Shown here: positions 44,211 to 52,773 of the stretch, in pieces
How positions within the stretch are numbered: the first letter of the stretch is position 1
Layout of the letters: every line of letters starts with the position of its first letter
Assembly (NCBI RefSeq): GCF_001042475.2
Contig: NZ_LECW02000012.1
Location: 186,001-250,000 of the forward strand
Direction: 5' to 3'
DNA: 64,000 bases
From: Bacillus glycinifermentans
GTDB taxonomy: Bacteria > Bacillota > Bacilli > Bacillales > Bacillaceae
The notes under the pieces: model-generated
The model's input: only the letters and a program-made list of their open reading frames with translations
The model's database searches: none
What the model was told of the DNA's origin: nothing
Program-made: the position numbers and the translations under genes

Positions 44211-45126
44211 GCTCCTCGACCCCTTTGATCAACCGAGGCCCCGGCCGGGTCACAAGATCGGGGTCCACGTCGTATACTTCAAGATTTTTGACGGCTTTTA
44301 TGCCGCTCCAGCCGCTCCGTTTTTTGATATCTTTGACAGACGATGGGCCGTTTGTCGTCACGATCGCATCGGGATTCAGCTTGATGACCGACTCCTCTGT
44401 CATCTTGACCCATCCTTCCTGTGCAGAAGCAGCGTTTTTCGCATGGATGGCTTCTAGCATTTCATTCATGAAGGTGCCCTTTCCGGTCGTATAGACGTCA
44501 GGAGCGGGAGACACCTCAACAAACACCGTTTTCTCCTCTTTTTCAGGTATGCTTTCAGCTTTTTCTTTCATTGCCGCAAGATCTGATTTCATGCTCTTCA
44601 CAAGCTCTTCAGCCTTCCGGTTCGCACCCGTTGCCTTTCCGATCATTTCGATCGATTGATAGGTTTCTTTAAAAGATGCCGCATCATTGACCGTAACGAC
44701 CGTAATCCCGGCATCCCGCAGCTGCTTTAATCCTTCCTCAGCGCTCTGCATGGCTGAAGCGTGGGCCAGCACCAAATCAGGTTTTAAAGCGATGACTTTT
44801 TCAACACTAAAATTCATATCTCCTACTTGCTCAACCTTTTTTACTTCCTCTGGATATGTATCATTTTTCGTCACGCCGACCACTTTTTTGCCCAAGCCGA
44901 GAGCGTATGTAATCTCTGTATTGCTCGGCATCAAAGAGACGATCCTCTTCGGTTCCTTTTCGATTTTGATTTCCTGTCCTGAAGCATCCTTCATTGTGAC
45001 CGGAAATGCTTCAGCCGTTTTTTCCTGTTTATTCTGCGGTTCTTCCGGGGCTTTCGCTGATCCGCAGCCGGCAAGGACGCCGACGGCCAAAAGCAGTGAA
45101 AGCAGCAAACCCGCTAGTTTCTTCAT
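44173..45126 (-). CDS. yvrC: Cobalamin-binding lipoprotein BtuF-like (YvrC)
   Basis: A 317-residue class III binding lipoprotein. Signal peptide with lipobox L-A-G-C (cysteine at residue 21), then EPKRIVSLMPSNTEITYALGLG, the BtuF/FepB opening. Start ATG 45126 with CAAGGAGG about 8 nt upstream; the frame extends to 45276 but that part lies within the leader. First gene for the binding protein/permease/ATPase set, behind a short leader ORF and a promoter. Confidence 0.93.
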   Translation of the reverse strand: MKKLAGLLLSLLLAVGVLAGCGSAKAPEEPQNKQEKTAEAFPVTMKDASGQEIKIEKEPKRIVSLMPSNTEITYALGLGKKVVGVTKNDTYPEEVKKVEQVGDMNFSVEKVIALKPDLVLAHASAMQSAEEGLKQLRDAGITVVTVNDAASFKETYQSIEMIGKATGANRKAEELVKSMKSDLAAMKEKAESIPEKEEKTVFVEVSPAPDVYTTGKGTFMNEMLEAIHAKNAASAQEGWVKMTEESVIKLNPDAIVTTNGPSSVKDIKKRSGWSGIKAVKNLEVYDVDPDLVTRPGPRLIKGVEELAEKIYPDVFKK

Positions 45127-45181
45127 GCTGTTTCCTCCTTGGGATAAAATAAAAATACCTCTGCTCGTGTAAAGTGTGTCC

Positions 45182-45289
45182 TCACAAAATACGCGTGTCG
45201 TCATCAGGGCTGGCGAGATCCGCAATTTCCGCATCCGCTTCACCCGCAAATCCAGCGGCTGAGCATGGGCCGTCACCTTTCTGACTCAT
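45182..45289 (-). CDS. Leader ORF before btuF, 35 aa
   Basis: A 36-codon frame begins at ATG 45289 with TAGGA 6 nt upstream and ends at TGA 45182, 56 bp before the yvrC start. The product is MSQKGDGPCSAAGFAGEADA followed by EIADLASPDDDTRIL: Gly/Ala/Asp-rich, acidic, one cysteine, no hydrophobic segment. Codon use looks like ordinary coding DNA. It is the first thing transcribed from the promoter at 45311-45340. It could be a small protein or a translated leader controlling btuF; nothing shows which. Confidence 0.55.
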   Translation of the reverse strand: MSQKGDGPCSAAGFAGEADAEIADLASPDDDTRIL

Positions 45290-45310
45290 TCGTATCCTAT
45301 TTTCGGAATT

Positions 45311-45340
45311 ATTATACTATAGTCGGTTCAGGCTTGTATA
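45311..45340 (-). promoter_or_regulatory. Promoter of the btuF operon
   Basis: TATAAT (45311-45316) with TATACA (45335-45340) 18 bp upstream on the minus strand. About 180 nt of leader separates it from the yvrC start. Confidence 0.7.
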
Positions 45341-45430
45341 TGAGATTCTCAGAAAGGAGATTTTCAAGGGAAAAACGTTGTTTTCATCGAAGCATTTTCG
45401 ATATATTCCATTTAGAAAAAGGAGGATTGT

Positions 45431-45511
45431 ATGCCGATTCACTCCGCAAATCAGACTTTCTGCAAAAGAAAAAGCGTCCAATCAATTGCAGAGGTCATTT
45501 TCACAGCCTGA
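45431..45511 (+). CDS. Candidate micro-ORF, 26 aa
   Basis: ATG at 45431 is preceded by a very strong AAAAAGGAGGATTGT site and opens a 26-codon frame (MPIHSANQTFCKRKSVQSIA, then EVIFTA) ending at TGA 45511. No promoter or family is recognised. The ribosome site is the only positive evidence; it may be the start of a degraded gene, since protein-like frames continue downstream (to about 45633). Confidence 0.35.
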   Translation: MPIHSANQTFCKRKSVQSIAEVIFTA

Positions 45512-45750
45512 TTACAGACGTGGCTAAAAATCCGGTCATCCCGTTTTACAGCTGCATGTCAAGCGGATGAAATACGCGTTTCTCAACCAGTCCGCCGCAC
45601 CGAAACTGCAATCGGCCCGGGAGCTTGGTAAATGATTCGGAATCGTTTGAAAGGAACGATTCCAAATCATGAGAAGAAATCGGCTCCGTCCGCTGAAAGA
45701 CACTCATAAATGGCTGAAAGAAAGAGAAAATAGACATGTCAAGCAGGTTT
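45512..45750. other. Gap before yvrD with a long imperfect palindrome
   Basis: No complete gene seen. At 45631-45669 the sequence ATGATTcGGAATCGTT folds back onto AACGATTCCaAATCAT around a 7-nt loop, a 16-bp stem with one mismatch and no T-run. A protein-like plus-strand frame ending at about 45634 (VLQLHVKRMKYAFLNQSAAP) has no start and may be a remnant. Confidence 0.4.
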
Positions 45751-45780
45751 TTCGACGATTGCGCATGACTGCGCTATACT
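45751..45780 (+). promoter_or_regulatory. Probable yvrD promoter
   Basis: TTCGAC (45751-45756) and TATACT (45775-45780) with an 18-bp spacer; the spacer contains TTGCGC-ATGAC-TGCGC, a small repeat that might bind a regulator. Confidence 0.55.
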
Positions 45781-45833
45781 TGAGAATGGATGTTTTTTCA
45801 TCTTAGATTTTTAAAAACAAGGATTGATTTTAT

Positions 45834-46625
45834 ATGGATTTACAGCTGCAAAACAAACTCGTTCTCGTTACAGGATCTACTGCAGGCATCGGAAAAGCTG
45901 CAGCTGAAGCCTTTTTGGCGGAGGGCGCCCGGGTGATCGTAAACGGGCGCACTGAGGAAAAGGTTCAGGCAGTCGCTGACGAGCTTTCCAAACGCGGAAC
46001 CGTCTACGGAATCGCCGCGGATTTGTCAGATCCTGAACAAAGCAGGGCACTGATTGAAAAAACAGAGCAGATCGGTGAGCTTGATATCCTCGTCAACAAT
46101 ATGGGATTCTTTGAAGTGAAAGATTTTGCGGACGTCACGGATGAGGAATGGCTCAAGTACTTTGAGGTGAACGTGTTAAGCGCCATCCGCCTCTGCCGCG
46201 CCTTCCTGCCGAAAATGCTGAAGAAAAACGCCGGAAGGATTTTGAATCTGGCGAGTGAAGCCGGCATCAAGCCGCTTCCGCAAATGATTCCTTATTCCAT
46301 GACAAAAACGTCGTTGATCAGCTTATCAAGAGGTCTGGCGGAAATGACGAAAGGAACGAATGTGACCGTAAATTCGGTTCTTCCGGGACCAACGTGGACC
46401 GAAGGCGTCGCCAATTATATGAAGGGGGCAGCCGCAGCGGAAAATACCGATTTAGACACATTTGTCAAAGATTACTTTAAAGTGAATGAGCCGACTTCTT
46501 TAATTCAGCGTTACGCAAAGCCGGAGGAAGTCGCCAGCACGATCGTTTATCTCGCTTCAGAAAAAGCGGCGGCGATCAACGGCTCGGCTCAACGGGTGGA
46601 AGGCGGCATTATCCGCTCCATTTAA
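45834..46625 (+). CDS. yvrD: Short-chain dehydrogenase/reductase YvrD
   Basis: A 263-residue classical SDR. TGSTAGIGKA (near residue 14) binds the cofactor; NNMG near 88; catalytic serine in NLASEAGI near 142; YSMTK (near 155-159) is the catalytic tyrosine-lysine pair; the C terminus GSAQRVEGGIIRSI is the usual end. Substrate unknown. Follows the cobalamin genes as in B. subtilis; single gene with its own promoter and terminator. Confidence 0.88.
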   Translation: MDLQLQNKLVLVTGSTAGIGKAAAEAFLAEGARVIVNGRTEEKVQAVADELSKRGTVYGIAADLSDPEQSRALIEKTEQIGELDILVNNMGFFEVKDFADVTDEEWLKYFEVNVLSAIRLCRAFLPKMLKKNAGRILNLASEAGIKPLPQMIPYSMTKTSLISLSRGLAEMTKGTNVTVNSVLPGPTWTEGVANYMKGAAAAENTDLDTFVKDYFKVNEPTSLIQRYAKPEEVASTIVYLASEKAAAINGSAQRVEGGIIRSI

Positions 46626-46628
46626 CAG

Positions 46629-46659
46629 AAATCCTCTGCTTATCAGCAGAGGATTTTTT
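46629..46659 (+). terminator. Terminator after yvrD
   Basis: AAATCCTCTGCT / AGCAGAGGATTT stem, 4-nt loop, TTTTTT tail. Nearly the same stem recurs at 48400-48426. Confidence 0.9.
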
Positions 46660-46687
46660 GCTGAACTGCCAACGCCGGAGCGGTTGC

Positions 46688-47371
46688 TCACAGATTGCCT
46701 GTCAGTCTTTCCTGATGATCCGGCTCAATGCCGTCAAGGCGTTTCAGAAATGAAGCGCGCCAATTTTCCGACAGCTCTTCGACCTCAAGAAGCTTTTTAA
46801 TGCCGTCGATATTATCCTTCTCATGATGCTTCATGCGATTTGCGTAAGAAATCGTCACGGCTTTCGGATGGCGCGAGATTCGTTTCAAGCCGTCCGTCTT
46901 GCACACATGCCCTTCTTTCAGTACGCGAAAATAAAAGCCCGTAAAGCCTGTATCTTGAACCTTCAGTAACATATCGGGCACACCGTATCTTACGGTTAAT
47001 TTATAGCAGGGCTGCCGCGGCTGGCTGACCTGGACAATCGCTTCGCCGAGCTGAAAAACATCGCCGATATGAACATCGGTCTCCAACAGCCCCCTGATTG
47101 TTATATTTTCTCCAAGCGCACCAAATTCCAATTTTCTTTGCAGTTCGTTTTCCCAAAACGGATAATGTTCATACGGATAAACGCATACCGCTTTTTCCCT
47201 GCCTCCATGATGAACAAGATCAGCCTGCCCGTCTCCGTCGAAATTCGCCCATGACAGAAAAACCGGTTCTTCTGCAGGGGTCTTGAATATTCCGGTAGAT
47301 ACATCCCTGTGTTTAAACCGAATCTGCTTTGGTTTCCCAACATTGATCGAAAGGATGTCTGCACGTCCCAT
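46688..47371 (-). CDS. MOSC-domain protein (YiiM/YflK-like)
   Basis: A 227-residue protein with a MOSC domain: DLVHHGGREKAVCVYPYEHY (residues ~51-70), GALGENITIRG and QVSQPRQPCYKL, which holds the conserved cysteine thought to bind sulfur or molybdopterin. The C-terminal part is helical (the 3-alpha domain). YiiM-like proteins reduce N-hydroxylated compounds with molybdenum cofactor. Divergent from a LysR regulator, with a palindrome in between. Confidence 0.85.
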   Translation of the reverse strand: MGRADILSINVGKPKQIRFKHRDVSTGIFKTPAEEPVFLSWANFDGDGQADLVHHGGREKAVCVYPYEHYPFWENELQRKLEFGALGENITIRGLLETDVHIGDVFQLGEAIVQVSQPRQPCYKLTVRYGVPDMLLKVQDTGFTGFYFRVLKEGHVCKTDGLKRISRHPKAVTISYANRMKHHEKDNIDGIKKLLEVEELSENWRASFLKRLDGIEPDHQERLTGNL

Positions 47372-47453
47372 TAGAAATCACCTCTTGTATTCAACGTTTG
47401 CCTCTTGATATGTAAGTATAATCGCAGCCTTCTCATTAAACAATTTAAAAATG

Positions 47454-47468
47454 ATAGGATTATCCTAT
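47454..47468. promoter_or_regulatory. Palindrome in the MOSC-lysR divergent region
   Basis: ATAGGAT-T-ATCCTAT is a perfect 15-bp inverted repeat of the T-N11-A type, located about 40 bp before the lysR start and 80 bp before the MOSC gene. It is a good candidate for the LysR protein's own binding site. Confidence 0.65.
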
Positions 47469-47509
47469 GATTAATACCGATAAGACGATTTTTTAGGGAG
47501 GCAAGATGA

Positions 47510-48400
47510 TTGGAGCTAAAACAATTGGAGTATTTCATGACCTTATGTCAGGAGCTTCATTTTACCCGCGCGGCCGAAAAGCTGGGCATCGCCCAGCCCT
47601 CGCTGAGCCAGCAAATCCGTTTGCTTGAGCACGAAATCGGAACGCCTTTGTTTGACCGCGTCGGAAAACGGACCGCCATGACAGACGCGGGGAACATACT
47701 GCTGGAGCATTGCTATCATATCTTTCATGAGCTGTCACAGGCGCGCGCGGCTATCAGCGAACTGCAAGGTTTAAAAAGGGGATCGTTAAAGATCGGTGCG
47801 CTTTTGACAGTTGTAAATTACTTGCTTCCTGACACTGTCATCGAATTTCACCGCAGCTATCCCAATATCGAATTATCGATTTTGGGCCTCAGAACCGGAG
47901 ACATTTACGAGCGGCTGCTGCAAAATGAGCTCGATTTAGGCATTGTCGCCCAGCCGATGGAACACGATGATCTGGAAACGGTTCCTTTCTTAACTCAGCA
48001 TCTCGCCCTCGCAGCGCCGATTGATCATCCGCTTGTAGAACAGCCATTTGTGACGCTTGACGTTTTAAAAGAAGTCCCGTCCATTTTATTGCCTGACACG
48101 TATGTTTTGCGGCAGCTGATCAACGACAAGTGCCGAACTCTGGGATTTGAGCCGCGGCCGGTCATGGAAATGACGACGATGGAATCGATCACGAACATGG
48201 TCGCTAAAGGGATCGGCGCCACCATTCTGCCAAAGGGCTACCTTGATTGTATCGGCGATCAGTCCATTCAGACGATCCCGATTCAAAGGCCTGATCTGAC
48301 GACAGAGATTGCCGTCGTTTACCGTAAAAACAAGCATTTGTGCGCCGCAAGCCGGGTGTTTATGGAACGGTTAATATCCTCTGTAAAAAGCGAAAATTAA
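47510..48400 (+). CDS. LysR-family transcriptional regulator
   Basis: A 296-residue LysR regulator. The N-terminal HTH (ELHFTRAAEKLGIAQPSLSQ, residues ~15-34) is canonical and the effector domain begins near residue 90. The start is TTG at 47510, 9 nt after GGGAGG. Divergent from the MOSC protein, which by the usual LysR arrangement is its probable target. It resembles the CynR/CatR-type subgroup, but the inducer cannot be told. Confidence 0.88.
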   Translation: MELKQLEYFMTLCQELHFTRAAEKLGIAQPSLSQQIRLLEHEIGTPLFDRVGKRTAMTDAGNILLEHCYHIFHELSQARAAISELQGLKRGSLKIGALLTVVNYLLPDTVIEFHRSYPNIELSILGLRTGDIYERLLQNELDLGIVAQPMEHDDLETVPFLTQHLALAAPIDHPLVEQPFVTLDVLKEVPSILLPDTYVLRQLINDKCRTLGFEPRPVMEMTTMESITNMVAKGIGATILPKGYLDCIGDQSIQTIPIQRPDLTTEIAVVYRKNKHLCAASRVFMERLISSVKSEN

Positions 48401-48426
48401 AATCCTCTGCCGGCAGCAGAGGATTT
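48400..48426. terminator. Bidirectional terminator between lysR and the polygalacturonase gene
   Basis: AAATCCTCTGC / GCAGAGGATTT stem with a 5-nt loop between convergent genes; same stem as the yvrD terminator. Confidence 0.85.
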
Positions 48427-48433
48427 CTTCTGT

Positions 48434-49747
48434 TTATTTTTCATGTGAATCATAGCGCTTGCCGTTAATATACAGATTTGAAAAAACGGGGTCTTTCACA
48501 TTTTTCAGCTCCATCGGTACGGCAACGCCATTAATCTCCGAATCGGTTACCTTCAGTCCCGTTACAGGCGAGTGATCATATGCCAACACCCTGATCCCGT
48601 ATTGCCCGCCCGTGCTTTTCAGCCGATCGACTTCAATGTTGCGGACGACGGGCTTGAATTCTCCCGCATCCCCTTCTTCGTATTCCATATCAATGGCGAT
48701 GACTTCCCGTTTCAGGCTTTTTACGACATTGTCGTAAAAATAAATATTCTCCAGCACGCCGCCCCGGACGGAATTGGTTTTAATGCGAAGGGCTCTGTCA
48801 AGGTTCGGGCTGTCCATGCGGTTGCCTTCTGCAAATACGTTGTTCACGCCTCCGGAAATTTCGCTGCCGACCGTGACGCCGCCGTGCCCGTCTTTCATGT
48901 CATTGTTTTCGATGACGATGTTTTCTGAAGGTACGTTGATCCTCCGGCCGTCGGCGTTTCTTCCCGATTTGACGGCAATGCAGTCATCACCATTGTCAAA
49001 TTGACAATTTTTAATGATCACGTTTTTGCACGATTCGGGATCGACTCCGTCCGTATTCGGGCCGTGTCCGATCACCTTGACTCCGTCTATCGTCACAGAC
49101 TCGCACAGCACCGGATGAATTTGCCACATCGGCGAATTCATCACGGTTACGCCTTGAATCAGGACTTTTTTGCAGCGGTACGGCTGGATGAAATTCGGGC
49201 GCAAATAATGGCCTTTTCCGAAGCGGCGCTCATCAACCGGGACATTTCGTTCCGCCATCTCAAAGAGCGCGTCACGGTCGTTTTCCTGCGACGGCTGGCC
49301 GTTTGTCCCCCGTTTCCACGGCCACCAGTGTGCGTCATCAGCCCGGCCGTCCAGCGTTCCGCCTCCGGTGATCGCAATATTCTCGGCTTCGTAAGCATAG
49401 ATCAGCGGTGAGTAATTGTAGAGCTCAACACCTTCAAACCTCGTCAAGACAGCCGGCAGATAATCGTCGGGATTCCTGCTGAATGCGATGACCGCATCCT
49501 TTTTTACATGCAATTCCACATTGCTTTTGAGCTTTAGTGCCCCGGTCAGAAAGACGCCTTTCGGAACGGTCACCCTTCCGCCTCCGCTTCGGTGCGCTTC
49601 ATCAATCGCCTGCTGAAAAGCGGACGTTGAATCCGCCTCTCCGTTTCCGTCGGCCCCGAACGCTGTGACATCAAACGAGCGGTCCGGGAAAACGGGAAGT
49701 GTAATACGATTTACAATGTCCTTTTTCTTTTCCTTCAGAGTCAACAT
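48434..49747 (-). CDS. Glycoside hydrolase family 28 (polygalacturonase type)
   Basis: A 437-residue GH28 beta-helix enzyme. Catalytic motifs are visible: NTDGVDPES (near residue 228), GDDCIAVKSG (near 252), GHGGVTVGSE (near 281) and RIKTN (near 315). No signal peptide, so it probably acts on imported oligogalacturonides in the cytosol. It is downstream of uxaA in the same direction and gives galacturonate to UxaC. ATG 49747 follows AAGGGGGATG with better spacing than 49753. Confidence 0.9.
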   Translation of the reverse strand: MLTLKEKKKDIVNRITLPVFPDRSFDVTAFGADGNGEADSTSAFQQAIDEAHRSGGGRVTVPKGVFLTGALKLKSNVELHVKKDAVIAFSRNPDDYLPAVLTRFEGVELYNYSPLIYAYEAENIAITGGGTLDGRADDAHWWPWKRGTNGQPSQENDRDALFEMAERNVPVDERRFGKGHYLRPNFIQPYRCKKVLIQGVTVMNSPMWQIHPVLCESVTIDGVKVIGHGPNTDGVDPESCKNVIIKNCQFDNGDDCIAVKSGRNADGRRINVPSENIVIENNDMKDGHGGVTVGSEISGGVNNVFAEGNRMDSPNLDRALRIKTNSVRGGVLENIYFYDNVVKSLKREVIAIDMEYEEGDAGEFKPVVRNIEVDRLKSTGGQYGIRVLAYDHSPVTGLKVTDSEINGVAVPMELKNVKDPVFSNLYINGKRYDSHEK

Positions 49748-49758
49748 GAACATCCCCC

Positions 49759-51249
49759 TTACAGTGTGACGCCTGTTTTAAAGATCGCAAGTTCTCTGAA
49801 ACCGTTTTTTTCATTGCTGAGCTGTTTTCCGCTTGCCGCTTCGAGCAAGTACGCGATCAGCTCCCTCAGCATCTCTTCTTCAGAAAGGTCTTCGAGCACC
49901 CGGCCCGCATTAAAATCGATCCAGTGGGGCTTTGTCTCATATATATTCGTGTTCGTCGAGATTTTCATCGTCGGTACGAAGGTGCCAAAAGGCGTGCCCC
50001 GGCCCGTCGTAAACAGGACGATTTGGCATCCTGAAGCGGCAAGCGCCGATGAAGCGACAAGGTCGTTGCCTGGCGCGCTCAGCAAATTCAGCCCTTTTTT
50101 CCTTAAGAGTTCCCCATATTCAAGCACATCTGTTACCTTTGATGTTCCGGCTTTTTGCGTACAGCCGAGCGATTTATCCTCCAATGTGGTAATGCCGCCT
50201 GCTTTATTTCCGGGAGACGGATTTTCATACACCGGCTGCCGGTGATCAATGAAATATTGCTTGAAGTCGTTGATCAAGCGGACGATCTTATGAAAGACCT
50301 CTTCGTTTTCAGCCCGTTCCATCAAAAGCGTCTCCGCCCCGAACATTTCCGGAACCTCGGTCAAGACCGCCGTCCCGCCTTGTGCGATCAGAAAATCGGA
50401 CAGACGCCCGAGCAGCGGATTCGCGGTAATGCCGGAAAAACCGTCAGAACCGCCGCATTTCAGCCCGATTTTTAGTTCTGAAAGCGGAACATCCTCACGG
50501 CGGTCGGATTTTGCATGTTCATATATGTCTTTCAACAGCTTCACACCTTCAGCGACTTCGTCTGCAACCTCCTGAGAAAGAAGAAATTTTACGCGGTCTT
50601 CATCATAGTCCCCGAGCGCTTCGCGAAATTCGTGAATGCCGTTGTTTTCACAGCCGAGGCCGAGCACAAGCACACCGCCCGCATTCGGATGCTTCACGGC
50701 ATTGGAGAGAATCGTCCTCGTATTGATATGGTCATCGCCGAGCTGTGAACAGCCGTATTGATGCTTCAGCACGTGCACGCTTTCAAATGGCGCAATATCC
50801 CCGATCTCAGCTGTAAACTCCTTGATGATCAGCTCAGCGACTCCGTTTACGCAGCCGACCGTCGGCACGATCCAAAGTTCGTTTCTGATGCCCGTGCTGC
50901 CGTCTTTTCGTTTAAAGCCTTTAAAGGTGAGCGGCTCTTTTCTGTACGGATTTTCCGTAAACTTTGGCTGATAGCTGTACTCTTCGACACCGCCCAGATT
51001 TGTTTTCGTATTGTTTGTATGCACCCATTCACCCTTTTCGATCGGTTCTGTGGCATGCCCGATCGGAAAACCGTATTTGATGACGTTTTCATTTTCGGCA
51101 ATGTCTGTCAAAGCAAATTTGTGCCCTTTAATAACCGGGCCTTTAATTTGGATCGTCTGATCTCCCGCGGTGATCGTTTCACCTGCCTGTAAATCCCTTA
51201 ATGCGATGCCGACGTTATCTGACGGATTGATGATCAGGAAGTCTTTCAT
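49759..51249 (-). CDS. uxaA: Altronate dehydratase UxaA
   Basis: A 496-residue altronate hydrolase with the N-terminal SAF-like domain (residues 1-95, DFLIINPSDNVGIALRDL) and the large catalytic domain with GFKRKDGSTGIRNELWIV, HQYGCSQLGDD and GLKCGGSDGFSGI. It converts D-altronate to 2-keto-3-deoxygluconate. ATG 51249 overlaps the uxaB stop (ATGA); the longer frame lies in uxaB. Full length. Confidence 0.95.
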   Translation of the reverse strand: MKDFLIINPSDNVGIALRDLQAGETITAGDQTIQIKGPVIKGHKFALTDIAENENVIKYGFPIGHATEPIEKGEWVHTNNTKTNLGGVEEYSYQPKFTENPYRKEPLTFKGFKRKDGSTGIRNELWIVPTVGCVNGVAELIIKEFTAEIGDIAPFESVHVLKHQYGCSQLGDDHINTRTILSNAVKHPNAGGVLVLGLGCENNGIHEFREALGDYDEDRVKFLLSQEVADEVAEGVKLLKDIYEHAKSDRREDVPLSELKIGLKCGGSDGFSGITANPLLGRLSDFLIAQGGTAVLTEVPEMFGAETLLMERAENEEVFHKIVRLINDFKQYFIDHRQPVYENPSPGNKAGGITTLEDKSLGCTQKAGTSKVTDVLEYGELLRKKGLNLLSAPGNDLVASSALAASGCQIVLFTTGRGTPFGTFVPTMKISTNTNIYETKPHWIDFNAGRVLEDLSEEEMLRELIAYLLEAASGKQLSNEKNGFRELAIFKTGVTL

Positions 51250-52721
51250 GATAGGACCCCCAGTTTTAGCCCTTGGCTGTTCATCAGTTTTTTGAGCGAT
51301 TCGGCCGTGCCGTTCTGCTCGATGTCTTCTATATGCTGTGCCACCCTTGCCGCTAAGTCCGGCCATTCGTTCAAATCTTGCCCCCACAGCTTTTCAGATC
51401 CAAGGACGCGGCGCGCGATTTCTGCGGCGTCTGTTTCATCCGTCCAGATCATCTTCAGAAAAGACAGCGTCTCCGGATCATCTGCCAAAGGAATATCCGA
51501 ATGGCCGCGCTTGCCTTTGTAAAAGCAAATCAGCGAGCTTAGAGCAAAGACGGTTCTTTCGGGAAGCTTGCCGTTTTTATTGAGATGCTCCATGATGACC
51601 GGCAAGTTTCTGACTTTGAATTTCGCGAACGAATTCAAGGAAATATCGAGCAATTGATGGCGGATAAACGGATTTCTGAACCTGTCAAGAATCTCTTCCA
51701 TATAGGTCTGCAATTGGTTCTCAGGCAGATCAATCGTCGGGATCACCTCGTACTTGAGCAGATCTTTGACAAATTGTCCGACAAGCTCATCTGTGGCAGC
51801 TTCTTGTACGGTATCATGCCCCGTCAAATAAGCGACAGGCGTCATCGCCGTATGTGCGCCGTTTAAAATCCTTACCTTCCTCTCCCTGTACGGCCTCACA
51901 TCATTGACAAACAGTACATTCAGCCCCGCCTTTTGAAATGGCAGCTCTTCTTGAAGCCAATCCGGCCCGTCGATGACAAACAAGTGGTACGGCTCTCCTG
52001 TCACGATCAAGGAATCGCGGTAGCCGGCAGCCTTCTCCAGCTCGAGGACTTTATCTTTCGGAAAGCCCGGCACAATTCTGTCGACCAGCGTATTGCAAAA
52101 CACATTTGCATTCTCGAGCCAATCGATGAATCCTTTCTCAAGCTTCCACAAATCGGCATACTGCAAAACGATGTCTTTGAGCTTTTCCCCGTTGTCCTCA
52201 ATCAGCTCGCAGGGCAGAATCACAACGCCCTTCTCTTCGCTTCCGTGAAAGGTTTGATATCTCCTGTATAACAGGGCTGTCAGCTTTCCCGGAAAGCTTT
52301 CCTGCGGCCTGTCGCTGAGCCGGTCCTTCTCTATGAACACGATCCCGGCTTCTGTCGTATTCGAAAAGATGAATCTCAGTTCCGGCTGATCGGCGACAGC
52401 CATAAATTCATCATATTGATCATAGCTGCTGATGCCTCTGCTGATCGACCCGATGACAACCGAGTCGCGGACCTCCCTTCCCTCTTGGAAGCCTTCAAGG
52501 TAAAGCGTATAAAGACCGTCCTGTTCATTAATGGCATGCACCACCGAACCGCGGCGCGGGGAAACGACGACGGCGCTGCCTTTAAAATCCGTCTCTTCAT
52601 TCAATTTATGAATCTGCCAGTCTATGAAACCTCTCATAAAATTTCCTTCCCCGATCTGCAAAATCCGTTCGGGGTATGACGGCTTAGGCTTTATTTTTTT
52701 GGATAGCCGTTCCACTTTCAT
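51246..52721 (-). CDS. uxaB: Tagaturonate reductase UxaB
   Basis: A 491-residue polyol/mannitol-dehydrogenase-family enzyme. The N-terminal GEGNFMRGFIDWQIHK segment is the nucleotide site, and NGAHTAMTPVAYLTGHDTV near residue 290 holds the catalytic region. It reduces D-tagaturonate to D-altronate with NADH. Second after exuR, followed by uxaA in an overlapping arrangement. An operator-like motif lies just upstream. Confidence 0.94.
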   Translation of the reverse strand: MKVERLSKKIKPKPSYPERILQIGEGNFMRGFIDWQIHKLNEETDFKGSAVVVSPRRGSVVHAINEQDGLYTLYLEGFQEGREVRDSVVIGSISRGISSYDQYDEFMAVADQPELRFIFSNTTEAGIVFIEKDRLSDRPQESFPGKLTALLYRRYQTFHGSEEKGVVILPCELIEDNGEKLKDIVLQYADLWKLEKGFIDWLENANVFCNTLVDRIVPGFPKDKVLELEKAAGYRDSLIVTGEPYHLFVIDGPDWLQEELPFQKAGLNVLFVNDVRPYRERKVRILNGAHTAMTPVAYLTGHDTVQEAATDELVGQFVKDLLKYEVIPTIDLPENQLQTYMEEILDRFRNPFIRHQLLDISLNSFAKFKVRNLPVIMEHLNKNGKLPERTVFALSSLICFYKGKRGHSDIPLADDPETLSFLKMIWTDETDAAEIARRVLGSEKLWGQDLNEWPDLAARVAQHIEDIEQNGTAESLKKLMNSQGLKLGVLS

Positions 52722-52736
52722 CCCTCCTCTTTCAAT

Positions 52737-52750
52737 TGCACACGTTCACA
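52737..52750. promoter_or_regulatory. Operator-like motif before uxaB
   Basis: TGTGAACGTGTGCA (minus strand) shares the TGTGAACGT half with the site at 56750-56763 upstream of uxaC, suggesting common recognition by ExuR or CcpA. Confidence 0.5.
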
Positions 52751-52773
52751 TTTTTATGCGCATCAATATGATG

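Noticed and set aside
45126..45310. Cobalamin riboswitch upstream of yvrC
   Set aside because: Expected by analogy, but the leader has no recognisable B12 box or GGTGAA-TCC-GCCACTG arrangement; the same bases read as a 36-codon ORF.
45546..45737. 63-codon minus-strand ORF in the yvrC-yvrD gap
   Set aside because: No ribosome site and it reads through the palindrome at 45631-45669.
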